Below are positions 6,975-13,316 of a DNA stretch of 13,350 bases, piece after piece (the stretch's first letter is position 1; each line of letters starts with the position of its first letter). This stretch comes from an uncultured Prevotellaceae bacterium (GTDB lineage: Bacteria; Bacteroidota; Bacteroidia; Bacteroidales; Bacteroidaceae): the NCBI GenBank assembly GCA_946644025.1, contig CAMPCG010000045.1, forward strand, positions 1 through 13,350. Direction: 5' to 3'. The position numbers and the translations under genes are program-made. The notes under the pieces are model-generated. The model saw nothing but the letters and a program-made list of their open reading frames with translations, had not been told where the DNA came from and searched no databases.

Positions 6975-7139
6975 CATGGTAAAAGCACCTTGCGCAAGTG
7001 GCTGAAACACAATGATAAGCACGCAGGCCGCAAAGCAAGATGCAACGCATTTCATGGCCGCAGGACTTCACTGAAAATCCTCCAAGCCACCTGATAGATA
7101 ATAGATAACAATAACAAATAAACTAAAATTTAAAAGCGT

Positions 7140-8180
7140 ATGAAAAAACTATTACTCTTAGCCCTCGTCGCCCTCGGCGGGGTGATGAATGTAAGTGCTG
7201 ATGATCCTACATTTCTTGGTAATGGTGCTATAAATGTAAATGGAACTTGGTACTATGCTGAACAGTATTTGAACTGGTGTACCGGTGGCGGTTTTGACGG
7301 AAACGACCTTGGCGTTATTACAACTCTTGCTATAGGAGGAAAGTCTGAGGCATACGATAGAGGCCAGAACTGGAATAGCGGAACCGTTACTATGGGTTAT
7401 AAGATAGATGGTGGCAGTGACTACACTATTGGATTGAATTACTATGATTTTCAGAACAACAATAATATTTTCCAGTCGGGTGGCAGCAACTTCGTTTCGA
7501 CCGAAATAGATTTTTCCGGACTAACATGTGGAGAGCATAGTATTGAAGTTTGGTTCCAATGTGGAAAATCATGGGATAGTCATGGCGGGAAAAACTTCAA
7601 AGCAAAATTCACTATTGCAGACACTTACACCCGCGATGTTACCTCCGGCAACTTTGGCACTATCTGTCTGCCTTTTGCAGCCACAGTTACGGGTGCTACC
7701 GTATTTAAGATTGTCAGTAAGGTGGAAGAAAATGGTGCACTTAAAGCCATTAACCTTGAGTCTGTAGAGAGCCTTGAAGCTGGCCATGCATACATATTCA
7801 AGGCAACGAGCAATACCCTTACTGCCACACTTTCTGGTGAAGCTATTTCGACGGCTTCAGATGCAGGCGGTATGCAGGGCAACCTTTCCGCTACACCTGC
7901 TTCGGTTGCTTCAGACAATTATGTGGTGTATAATAATCAGGTTTGCCCTGTCGGTAGCGATGTTACTGTCGGTCAGTATAGGGCTTACATTACACTTAAC
8001 GGAATCGGTGTAGCAGCTTCCCGTGGTGCGAACTTCATTGGCTTTGATGAGGCAACAGGCATTGATAACATTAAGGCTGAGAACGGACAGGAAGTGGTCT
8101 ATAACCTCCAAGGTCAGCGCGTGACAGATGCTCAGAAGGGTCTTGTCATTATGGGCGGCAAGAAGATGCTGCGTAAATAA
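7140..8180 (+). CDS. Secreted Prevotella-type protein with conserved C-terminal motif
   Basis: The product has 346 residues with a clear signal peptide (MKKLLLLALVALGGVMNVSA). Residues about 22-160 are Asn-, Gly- and aromatic-rich and probably a beta-sandwich (NGTWYYAEQYLNW, GEHSIEVWFQCG); I do not recognise the family. Residues about 165-305 (GTICLPFAATV, EAGHAYIFKA, LTATLSGEA) have a pattern I know from many secreted Prevotella proteins of unknown role. The C-terminus (TGIDNI, YNLQGQRV, KGLVIMGGKK) is the widespread Prevotella/Bacteroides tail, probably for sorting or anchoring; that role is inference. The ATG at 7140 follows an A-rich stretch without Shine-Dalgarno. The coding sequence is visibly richer in A+T than all flanking genes, which may mean separate acquisition or different codon selection. 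A small gene follows 32 nt downstream and is probably co-transcribed. Confidence 0.85.
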   Translation: MKKLLLLALVALGGVMNVSADDPTFLGNGAINVNGTWYYAEQYLNWCTGGGFDGNDLGVITTLAIGGKSEAYDRGQNWNSGTVTMGYKIDGGSDYTIGLNYYDFQNNNNIFQSGGSNFVSTEIDFSGLTCGEHSIEVWFQCGKSWDSHGGKNFKAKFTIADTYTRDVTSGNFGTICLPFAATVTGATVFKIVSKVEENGALKAINLESVESLEAGHAYIFKATSNTLTATLSGEAISTASDAGGMQGNLSATPASVASDNYVVYNNQVCPVGSDVTVGQYRAYITLNGIGVAASRGANFIGFDEATGIDNIKAENGQEVVYNLQGQRVTDAQKGLVIMGGKKMLRK

Positions 8181-8212
8181 GAAAAGAAAATAACGGATGT
8201 TTAACTTTTAAA

Positions 8213-8389
8213 ATGATAGAAGCAATGAAAAAGACATATATGATGCCAGCTATCAAAGTGGTAAACATACAGATTGGCAATCTTTTGCAACAGTCGCAGT
8301 TGCAAGTTGGCGAAACTGTAAATAATGTTTCTGGCGACAGCCGTCGTGCTGGCGGAAGAGAAACCTCTGACTGGGACGACGAGGAGTAA
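8213..8389 (+). CDS. Small 58-residue protein with acidic C-terminal tail
   Basis: This short reading frame runs from ATG 8213 to TAA 8387-8389. It reads MIEAMKKTYMMPAIKVV, then a hydrophobic segment (NIQIGNLLQQS), a polar middle (VNNVSGDSRRAGGRE) and the tail TSDWDDEE. An in-frame ATG at 8225 would give 54 residues beginning MKKTYM, which better matches the starts I remember for similar short Prevotella proteins (MKKTYxxP, then LLxxS, then an acidic tail). Upstream of 8213 is the A-rich context (ACTTTTAAA) usual for this group. It lies 32 nt after the secreted-protein gene and 24 nt before a strong terminator, so the two genes probably share a transcript. It has no signal peptide and no transmembrane segment. 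The function is unknown. A peptide precursor or small partner of the upstream protein is possible but unsupported. Confidence 0.7.
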   Translation: MIEAMKKTYMMPAIKVVNIQIGNLLQQSQLQVGETVNNVSGDSRRAGGRETSDWDDEE

Positions 8390-8413
8390 GCGCCCCTCTT
8401 GTCTATAGAGATA

Positions 8414-8453
8414 ATGAAGCCCGGAACGGTCGTGTGACTGTTCCGGGCTTCAT
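8414..8453. terminator. Bidirectional hairpin terminator
   Basis: The arms ATGAAGCCCGGAAC (8414-8427) and GTTCCGGGCTTCAT (8440-8453) pair perfectly over 14 bp. Four more pairs, one of them G-U, extend the stem inward to a GUGU loop. The hairpin lies between the convergent small gene (stop 8389) and the toxin gene (stop 8473) and can serve both strands. The T-run after the stem is poor, so termination strength is inferred from the stem and the position. Confidence 0.8.
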
Positions 8454-8472
8454 GTTGGTGTGTTCCTTGATT

Positions 8473-8808
8473 TTAGCTTATTACCTCTCTGACCAGCTCC
8501 ATGATGTATTCGTCGGAGACGTTGCTAATCTCGTCTTTATCGTAGATGGTGAGCAGCGTCACGTCGGCATCGCCAGTCACCAGGATGGTTAGCGTCAGCA
8601 CACGGGCGCCGCCGCTCTTCCCCTTACCCTTCGAGCTGATGGCCATGCGAACCTTGCGCACACCACCGCCAAGACTGACACCTAAGAAGGGGTTCTCTTT
8701 CAGGTCTTCGCTTAATGTAAGGTAATCCTTTGGTAGCGACCTGTATTTCTTGGCAAGCTTTTTGAACTTGCGGTCGAATTCTGGAGATGGAATGATCTTC
8801 ACATTCAT
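8473..8808 (-). CDS. RelE/HigB-like toxin of a type II toxin-antitoxin system
   Basis: The product has 111 residues. It starts with the RelE-superfamily pattern MNVKIIPSPEFDRKFKKLAKKY, here described as a beta strand (MNVKIIPS), then the helix motif EFDRKFKKLAKKY. A central basic part (GGGVRKVRMAISSKGKGKSGG, residues about 47-67, many Lys/Arg) and the strand-rich end (RVLTLTILV, VTLLTIYDKDEISN) follow. This fits the RelE/ParE/HigB fold, whose members with RNase activity cut mRNA, often on the ribosome. The start codon overlaps the stop of the upstream gene by 4 nt (ATGA), the usual coupling in such modules. The antitoxin is first in the operon. Target and activity are inferred from the family only; a ParE-type gyrase toxin is less likely but not excluded. 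Confidence 0.8.
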   Translation of the reverse strand: MNVKIIPSPEFDRKFKKLAKKYRSLPKDYLTLSEDLKENPFLGVSLGGGVRKVRMAISSKGKGKSGGARVLTLTILVTGDADVTLLTIYDKDEISNVSDEYIMELVREVIS

Positions 8809-9059
8809 AATAACCCGTCTTTTTTAAGGCCATCTAAGAATTCTTCTTCTGTCATCATCTTGATTTCACCTCGCTTGGCACGCTTCACTTCGTCAAGCGC
8901 TCGGTACAGCGATTCCTTCACGTATGCCTTTTGTTTGGCGGTCTTGGCATCGTCGGCGGTTGGCTCTATAAGTTTGCCTGCCAGCCAGTTGCGGTCTTTC
9001 TGAGAGAGCGATAGCCCCTGCAGATACGTCCAAAGATTGTTGAGTGCAACGGTAGTCAT
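8805..9059 (-). CDS. Probable antitoxin partner of the RelE-like toxin
   Basis: The product has 84 residues, mostly helical and strongly charged: LSLSQKDRNWLAGKL, then AKQKAYVKESLYRALDEVK, then a basic linker (RAKRGEIK) and a short C-terminal helix MMTEEEFLDGLKKDGLL. No known DNA-binding domain is recognised with certainty. Position is the main evidence: it is a small gene directly upstream of, and overlapping by 4 nt with, a RelE-like toxin gene, with its own promoter (9088-9118) and a leader of about 22 nt. The C-terminal part probably wraps the toxin, as in other type II antitoxins. Autoregulation by the pair is expected from the family. No clear operator palindrome is visible near the promoter. 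Confidence 0.75.
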   Translation of the reverse strand: MTTVALNNLWTYLQGLSLSQKDRNWLAGKLIEPTADDAKTAKQKAYVKESLYRALDEVKRAKRGEIKMMTEEEFLDGLKKDGLL

Positions 9060-9087
9060 AATACAGGTGGGTTTTGATTGTGTGGTG

Positions 9088-9118
9088 CAAAGTTACGAAT
9101 AAACGGGCAAAGCGCAAA
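9088..9118 (-). promoter_or_regulatory. Bacteroidetes-type promoter of the toxin-antitoxin operon
   Basis: On the minus strand the -7 box TAACTTTG (plus 9088-9095) and the -33 box TTTG (plus 9115-9118) are separated by 19 bp. Both match the Bacteroidetes consensus exactly. Transcription would begin near 9081-9083, about 22 nt before the antitoxin start at 9059. Confidence 0.75.
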
Positions 9119-9156
9119 ATAAAACGCGGTTTATTTTCCTTTTTCCGGACGAACGG

Positions 9157-9804
9157 CTATAGGTAGAAGATGCTCTCCGGCCCCATGTTCATCAGGAGGT
9201 CGAGGATGCTCAGGTTGGGCAGAAAGCCGTGCTTCTGGCTGAACACCTGGTAGTAGGGACGTGGCTGGAAGTCGGCGTCGGGCAGGGGGTGCTTGGGACG
9301 GATGGTGTCGCGGAAGTCAGTGATGGGCGTACTTGCTCCGACAGGCTCCGCAAGCGTCCCGTTGGGCCGGGCGGGGCTTTGGGCGAGGTACTCGGTGGTG
9401 AACGCTATGTTCGGACGTATGTCGAGCAGCTCGCACATCTTGCGGCAGATGTCGGCGTTGAAGTCCATCAGCAGTTCCCACCGCCGCTCGGTGAAGAAGG
9501 GGCGCAGGTCGTCCTCGTAATACTCGAAGAAGGGCGACTCGCCGTAGGCCGACTGGATGGCCTGCCAGTGCTGGCGCCGCCACTCTCCGTGGTCGGATAG
9601 TCGCAGCTGGGAAATGGCCGCGGCTGAATGTTCAATGGGTACGGTGAGTGCCTGCACGCCCTGCGTCGTGGCTATGAGACAGCGGTTGCGGTAGGTCTGC
9701 TTCTGGAATGTCTCGTGCTGCTCTATGAGCACGCGGTCATAGCGGTACAGCTTCTGATACCACTGCACGGGGCCGAAATAGGTTGTAGACAACAGTACCG
9801 TCAT
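9157..9804 (-). CDS. WbqC family protein
   Basis: The product has 215 residues. Typical WbqC-family features are the N-terminal YFGPVQWYQKLYRYDRVLIE, then ETFQKQTYRNRCLI, LTVPIEH, GEWRRQHWQAIQSAYG, SPFFEYYEDDL and NLSILDLLMNMGPES. The family occurs near polysaccharide genes in some bacteria and as a stand-alone gene in Bacteroidota; its reaction is not settled. There is no signal peptide and no membrane segment, so it is cytoplasmic. Residues 141-160 (9325-9384) form a low-complexity insertion, SPARPNGTLAEPVGAST, just before the conserved ITDFRDTIRPK; I do not expect it in most homologues. The start codon abuts a 7-bp repeat array that fills the gap to the kinase gene. No separate promoter is visible, so it is probably transcribed from upstream with that gene. 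Confidence 0.9.
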   Translation of the reverse strand: MTVLLSTTYFGPVQWYQKLYRYDRVLIEQHETFQKQTYRNRCLIATTQGVQALTVPIEHSAAAISQLRLSDHGEWRRQHWQAIQSAYGESPFFEYYEDDLRPFFTERRWELLMDFNADICRKMCELLDIRPNIAFTTEYLAQSPARPNGTLAEPVGASTPITDFRDTIRPKHPLPDADFQPRPYYQVFSQKHGFLPNLSILDLLMNMGPESIFYL

Positions 9805-9866
9805 TTGACCTTAGACGTTTGACCTTAGACCTTAGACTTTAGACCTTAGACTTTAGACCTTTGACC
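9804..9866. repeat. 7-bp tandem repeat array filling the kinase-wbqC gap
   Basis: Nine uninterrupted heptamers of the form TTAGACC or TTAGACT, with variants TTTGACC and TTAGACG, occupy 9804-9866. The array starts on the first base of the wbqC ATG (minus strand) and ends 1 bp before the kinase stop codon (9868-9870), so it makes up the entire 63-bp intergenic gap. On the transcript the unit reads GGUCUAA. It holds stop codons in all frames and forms no hairpin. Confidence 0.92.
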
Positions 9867-9867
9867 C

Positions 9868-11565
9868 TTAACTCTCAAAGGTGGAGCCTCCCAGGAACTC
9901 GCGTAGCAGCGACGTGGCCGGTATCTGGTCTTCGCCGATGGGGCGTATGTAGCTCAGGAACTTACGCAGCCGGTAGGCCTCGGCGTGCTCCGGGCAGTTC
10001 TCGGGCACCTGCTCCAGCAGCGGCTCCGCCTGTCGCTTGATGACGGCCAGCTCAAAGAGCATGGCGGTGTTGAACATCGCATCGGCGTTCTCCTGGAAGG
10101 GGAATATCCAGCGGTTCTCGCCCTTGCGCACCGACGGCCAGCGGCGTATGGTCTCCTGGGCCGACACGTTGCGGTACTTATGGTCGCGTATGATGCGGCG
10201 CAGCAGACGGTTGTCGGTCGTGGGCACGTAGTTGTGGTTGTCGAGCAGGATGGTGGTCAGCGCCGAGGCGTAGACGCGGTACTTCTGCTCCTCGGGAATC
10301 TGTGCCGTGAGCTCGGGGTTCAGGGCGTGTATGCCCTCCACGACGAGCACCTGACCCTCTTTCAGCTGCAGCCGCCGCCCGCTCTTGAGGCTCTTGCCTG
10401 TGGGGAAGTCATAGCGCGGCAGCTCCACCTCCTCGCCGCGGAAGAGGGCGGCGAACTGCTCGTTGAGCAGCGGGAGGTTGAGGGCGTGGATGTTCTCGAA
10501 GTCATACTCGCCCTTCTCGTCGAGCGGTGTCTTCTCGCGGTCCAGGAAATAGTCGTCGAGCGAGATGGGGATGGGCTTGATGCCGTTCACTGCCAGCTGG
10601 ACGCTGAGCCGCTTGCAGGTGGTGGTCTTTCCCGACGACGACGGGCCGGCTATGAGCACCAGGCGCACGCCCTGGTGGCGCTTGATGTCGTCGGCTATCT
10701 GCGAAATCTTCTTCTCCTGCAGCGCCTCGCTGATGAGGATGAGCTGCGAGGAGAGGCCCTTGGCGGTGGCCTCGTTCAGGTCGCCGATGGTGCGCAGCCC
10801 CAGGATGTCCTGCCAGCGGTGGTGTTCCTGGAAGATGGCAAACATCTTGTCCTGCATGACCATCTCGCCCAGCTCCGAGGGGCAGTGGCGCGAGGGTAGG
10901 CGCAGCAGCAGCCCGTCGTAGTACTTCTCCAGGCCGAAGAGGTAAATCTGGCTGGTGTTGGTCAGCATGGAGCCGTAGAAATAGTCGTGGTAGCCGTCGA
11001 GGTCGTAGTAGGTGGTGTATAGCTTCCCGATGGAGCGCAGCAGCTTCACCTTGCTGTTGGCCGAGGAGTTGCGGGGCTGTGTACTTGTGGCGTTGGGGTC
11101 GCCTCCCCACATCTTGATGGCCTCCTCGGTGGTGGTCTCATAGCGGTGTATGGGCAGGTGGCGGTCGATGATTTCTTGCATCTTGCGGCGCAGCAGCCCT
11201 ACGTCGTCGAGGGTGACGGGCCGTCCTATCTGCAGGTCGACGTAGTAGCCGTTGGAGACGGGAATGTCGATGGCCACGTGACACTGCGGGTTGAAGAGTT
11301 CGTGGGCGGCCTTGCAGAGCACGAAGAAGACGGTGCGGGTGTAGCAGCGCAGCCCGCTCGACGAGGTGATGTCGAGGAACTCCACGTCCTTGTCGTAGAA
11401 GAGGCGGTAGTGCATGCCCTCCACCTTGTTGTTCACCAGTGCCACGATAGGGCCGTAGTCCATCTTCAGCCCGGTTGCCTGGTAGGCCTCCTCGAGGGTG
11501 CAGCCCGTGGGCACCTGTATCAACTTTCCGTTGTTGATGCAGCGTATGTTATTGATTACTTTCAT
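9868..11565 (-). CDS. Nucleoside (uridine) kinase-like protein with TGS-like N-terminus
   Basis: The product has 565 residues. Residues 1 to about 65 look like a TGS/ubiquitin-like fold (VPTGCTLEEAYQATG, PIVALVNNKVEG). About 70-200 resembles the second additional domain of threonyl-tRNA synthetase. From about 300 follows a phosphoribulokinase/uridine kinase domain with Walker A GPSSSGKTTT at 307-316, then PISLDDYFLDRE and VEGIHALNPEL. Bacteroidota have a family of such long nucleoside kinases, about 550 residues, distinct from the 200-residue Udk. The expected role is ATP-dependent phosphorylation of a nucleoside such as uridine in pyrimidine salvage; the exact substrate is inference. Residues about 154-173 (GGDPNATSTQ, PRNSSANSK) are a low-complexity insertion. 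It begins 18 nt after the nadB stop and is probably co-transcribed with it. Confidence 0.9.
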   Translation of the reverse strand: MKVINNIRCINNGKLIQVPTGCTLEEAYQATGLKMDYGPIVALVNNKVEGMHYRLFYDKDVEFLDITSSSGLRCYTRTVFFVLCKAAHELFNPQCHVAIDIPVSNGYYVDLQIGRPVTLDDVGLLRRKMQEIIDRHLPIHRYETTTEEAIKMWGGDPNATSTQPRNSSANSKVKLLRSIGKLYTTYYDLDGYHDYFYGSMLTNTSQIYLFGLEKYYDGLLLRLPSRHCPSELGEMVMQDKMFAIFQEHHRWQDILGLRTIGDLNEATAKGLSSQLILISEALQEKKISQIADDIKRHQGVRLVLIAGPSSSGKTTTCKRLSVQLAVNGIKPIPISLDDYFLDREKTPLDEKGEYDFENIHALNLPLLNEQFAALFRGEEVELPRYDFPTGKSLKSGRRLQLKEGQVLVVEGIHALNPELTAQIPEEQKYRVYASALTTILLDNHNYVPTTDNRLLRRIIRDHKYRNVSAQETIRRWPSVRKGENRWIFPFQENADAMFNTAMLFELAVIKRQAEPLLEQVPENCPEHAEAYRLRKFLSYIRPIGEDQIPATSLLREFLGGSTFES

Positions 11566-11583
11566 GGTATAAGGGTTTTTGTT

Positions 11584-13167
11584 TTACTTGTCGTAGGCAT
11601 GGACGGGGTAGTCGATGGTGTAGTGGAGTCCGCGGCTTTCCTTTCGCTCGAGTGCGAAGCGGGTGATGAGGTAGCCCACGTTAATCATGTTGCGCAGTTC
11701 GCAGATGTCGCGTGATGCCTTGACGCGCTTGAAGAGCCGCTCGGTCTCCTCGTAGAGCATGTCGAGGCGGTCCCAGGCTCGGTGGAGGCGCAGGTCTGAG
11801 CGCACGATGCCCACGTAGTTGGACATGATTTGGTTGACCTCCTTGATGCTTTGTGTGATGAGCACCTTCTCCTCGTTGGTCATCGTTCCCTCGTCGTTCC
11901 ATTCGGGCACGTGGTCGTTCCAGTCGTAGAGGTCTATGTGGCGTATTGAGTCCTTGGCTGCCGCGTCGGCATAGACGACGGCTTCTATGAGCGAGTTCGA
12001 TGCCAGTCGGTTGCCGCCGTGTAGTCCCGTGCAGGAGCACTCGCCGAGGGCGTAGAGCTGCTCGATGGATGTCTGTCCGTTGAGGTCGACCTTGATGCCT
12101 CCGCACATGTAGTGGGCGGCGGGCCTGACGGGTATGTAGTCGGTGGTGATGTCGATGCCCATGGATAGGCACTTCTGGTAGATGTTGGGGAAGTGGTGGC
12201 GTGTCTCTGCCGGGTCTTTGTGGGTGACGTCGAGGCAAACGTGGTCTATGCCGTGTATCTTCATCTCCTTGTCTATGGCTCGTGCCACGATGTCGCGGGG
12301 TGCCAGCGAGAGCCGCTCGTCGTATTTCTCCATGAACGTCTCCCCGTTGGGCAGCTTCAGTATGCCTCCGTATCCTCGCATGGCCTCGGTGATGAGGTAG
12401 GCGGGGTGGGTCTCGCGTGGGTTGTGGAGCACGGTGGGGTGGAACTGCACGAACTCCATGTCCTGCACGGTGCCCTTTGCGCGGTAGACCATGGCGATGC
12501 CGTCTCCGGTTGCTATGACGGGGTTCGACGTGGTGAGGTACACGGCTCCGCATCCTCCGGTACACATCACGGTGACCTTTGACAGGTAGGTGTCGACTGA
12601 GCCCGACGGCGACAGGACGTATGCTCCGTAGCACTTGATGTGGGGCGAGCGTCGTGTGACGCGCACTCCCAGGTGGTGCTGCGTGATGATTTCCACGGCG
12701 AAGTGGTTTTCCTTGACGATGATGTCGGGGCAGGCTCTGACGGCGGCCATTAGTCCTCGCTGTATCTCGGCTCCGGTGTCGTCGGCGTGGTGCAGTATTC
12801 TGAACTCCGAGTGTCCGCCCTCACGGTGCAGGTCGAAGGTGCCGTCGTCCTTGCGGTCGAAGTTCACGCCCCACTGCACCAGCTCCTTTATCTGTTCGGG
12901 AGCCTGGCGCACCACCTGCTCCACGGCCTGTCGGTCGCTGATGTAGTCGCCGGCAATCATTGTGTCCTCGATGTGCTTGTCGAAGTCGTCGACGGCCATG
13001 TTCGTCACCGATGCCACGCCGCCCTGGGCGAACGAGGTGTTGGCCTCGTCGAGGCTTGTCTTGCAGATGATGCACACGGTGCCCTTCTTCTCCCGGGCCA
13101 CCTTCAGGGCGTAGCTCATGCCGGCCACGCCCGCTCCTATGATTAGGAAGTCGTACTTGTATACCAT
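11584..13167 (-). CDS. nadB: L-aspartate oxidase
   Basis: The enzyme oxidises L-aspartate to iminoaspartate, the first step of de novo NAD synthesis. NadA then condenses the product to quinolinate. It is a cytoplasmic flavoprotein of 527 residues, a normal length. Visible motifs are the FAD-binding GAGVAG (residues 11-16), TSFAQGGVAS (44-53), the active-site segment HREGGHSEFRILH with Glu121, QFHPT with His243, APRDIVARAI with Arg291 and the flavin segment LHGGNRLASNSL. The last helices form the C-terminal domain shared with succinate dehydrogenase and fumarate reductase flavoproteins. In an anaerobe the electron acceptor is probably fumarate rather than oxygen (inference). nadA and nadC are not in the window. 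The start at 13167 lies 33 bp from a palindromic element. No promoter of the Bacteroidetes type is clear upstream. Confidence 0.96.
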   Translation of the reverse strand: MVYKYDFLIIGAGVAGMSYALKVAREKKGTVCIICKTSLDEANTSFAQGGVASVTNMAVDDFDKHIEDTMIAGDYISDRQAVEQVVRQAPEQIKELVQWGVNFDRKDDGTFDLHREGGHSEFRILHHADDTGAEIQRGLMAAVRACPDIIVKENHFAVEIITQHHLGVRVTRRSPHIKCYGAYVLSPSGSVDTYLSKVTVMCTGGCGAVYLTTSNPVIATGDGIAMVYRAKGTVQDMEFVQFHPTVLHNPRETHPAYLITEAMRGYGGILKLPNGETFMEKYDERLSLAPRDIVARAIDKEMKIHGIDHVCLDVTHKDPAETRHHFPNIYQKCLSMGIDITTDYIPVRPAAHYMCGGIKVDLNGQTSIEQLYALGECSCTGLHGGNRLASNSLIEAVVYADAAAKDSIRHIDLYDWNDHVPEWNDEGTMTNEEKVLITQSIKEVNQIMSNYVGIVRSDLRLHRAWDRLDMLYEETERLFKRVKASRDICELRNMINVGYLITRFALERKESRGLHYTIDYPVHAYDK

Positions 13168-13200
13168 AGTATCTTGAAGTAGTTAGCAAATAGTTGTTAA

Positions 13201-13289
13201 TAGGAGGCGACGTGTCTCACGTCGCAAGCTGGATTATAACGTATCTCACGTCGCAAGCTGGATTGCGACGTGGGACACGTCGCCTCCTA
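13201..13289. repeat. Nested palindromic repeat element, copy 2 (three-palindrome form)
   Basis: The outer 26-bp arms (13201-13226 and 13264-13289) are inverted repeats with one mismatch. Three 8-3-8 palindromes lie 29 bp apart: GCGACGTG-TCT-CACGTCGC at 13207-13225, a decayed ATAACGTA-TCT-CACGTCGC at 13236-13254, and GCGACGTG-GGA-CACGTCGC at 13265-13283. They are joined by two identical linkers AAGCTGGATT (13226-13235 and 13255-13264). The arms are nearly the same as those at 6571-6640. Confidence 0.92.
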
Positions 13290-13316
13290 CTTAGACGCTT
13301 CTATATAACTAAGTTA

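Larger units (their letters stand above)
6527..7139. other. 613-bp divergent intergenic region
   Basis: This non-coding region lies between the minus-strand receptor operon and the plus-strand secreted-protein gene. It contains the nested palindromic element (6571-6640), the minus-strand promoter (6650-6680), a GC-rich hairpin repeat (6727-6770), a 23-bp tandem duplication (6813-6858) and the plus-strand promoter (6945-6974). From about 6980 to 7139 lies the predicted leader of the secreted-protein gene. It has a 10-bp palindrome CTTGCGCAAG and then an A-rich stretch before the ATG. Short open frames here show no coding character. Confidence 0.75.

Noticed and set aside
6557..7071. Open frames on both strands in the divergent intergenic region
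   Set aside because: They run through palindromes, tandem repeats and promoters, overlap each other, and show no protein-like pattern.
9804..9866. Heptamer array as an intrinsic terminator
   Set aside because: The units are direct repeats with no inverted partner, so no hairpin can form, and there is no T-run.
13201..13289. CRISPR-like array (repeat, linker, repeat, linker, repeat)
   Set aside because: The linkers are identical rather than unique, the unit is only 29 bp with three copies, and the outer arms form an inverted repeat.
13309..13316. Possible nadB -7 box (TAACTTAG on the minus strand)
   Set aside because: It has one mismatch to TAnnTTTG and no -33 box at the right distance; the surrounding sequence is a GC-rich repeat.
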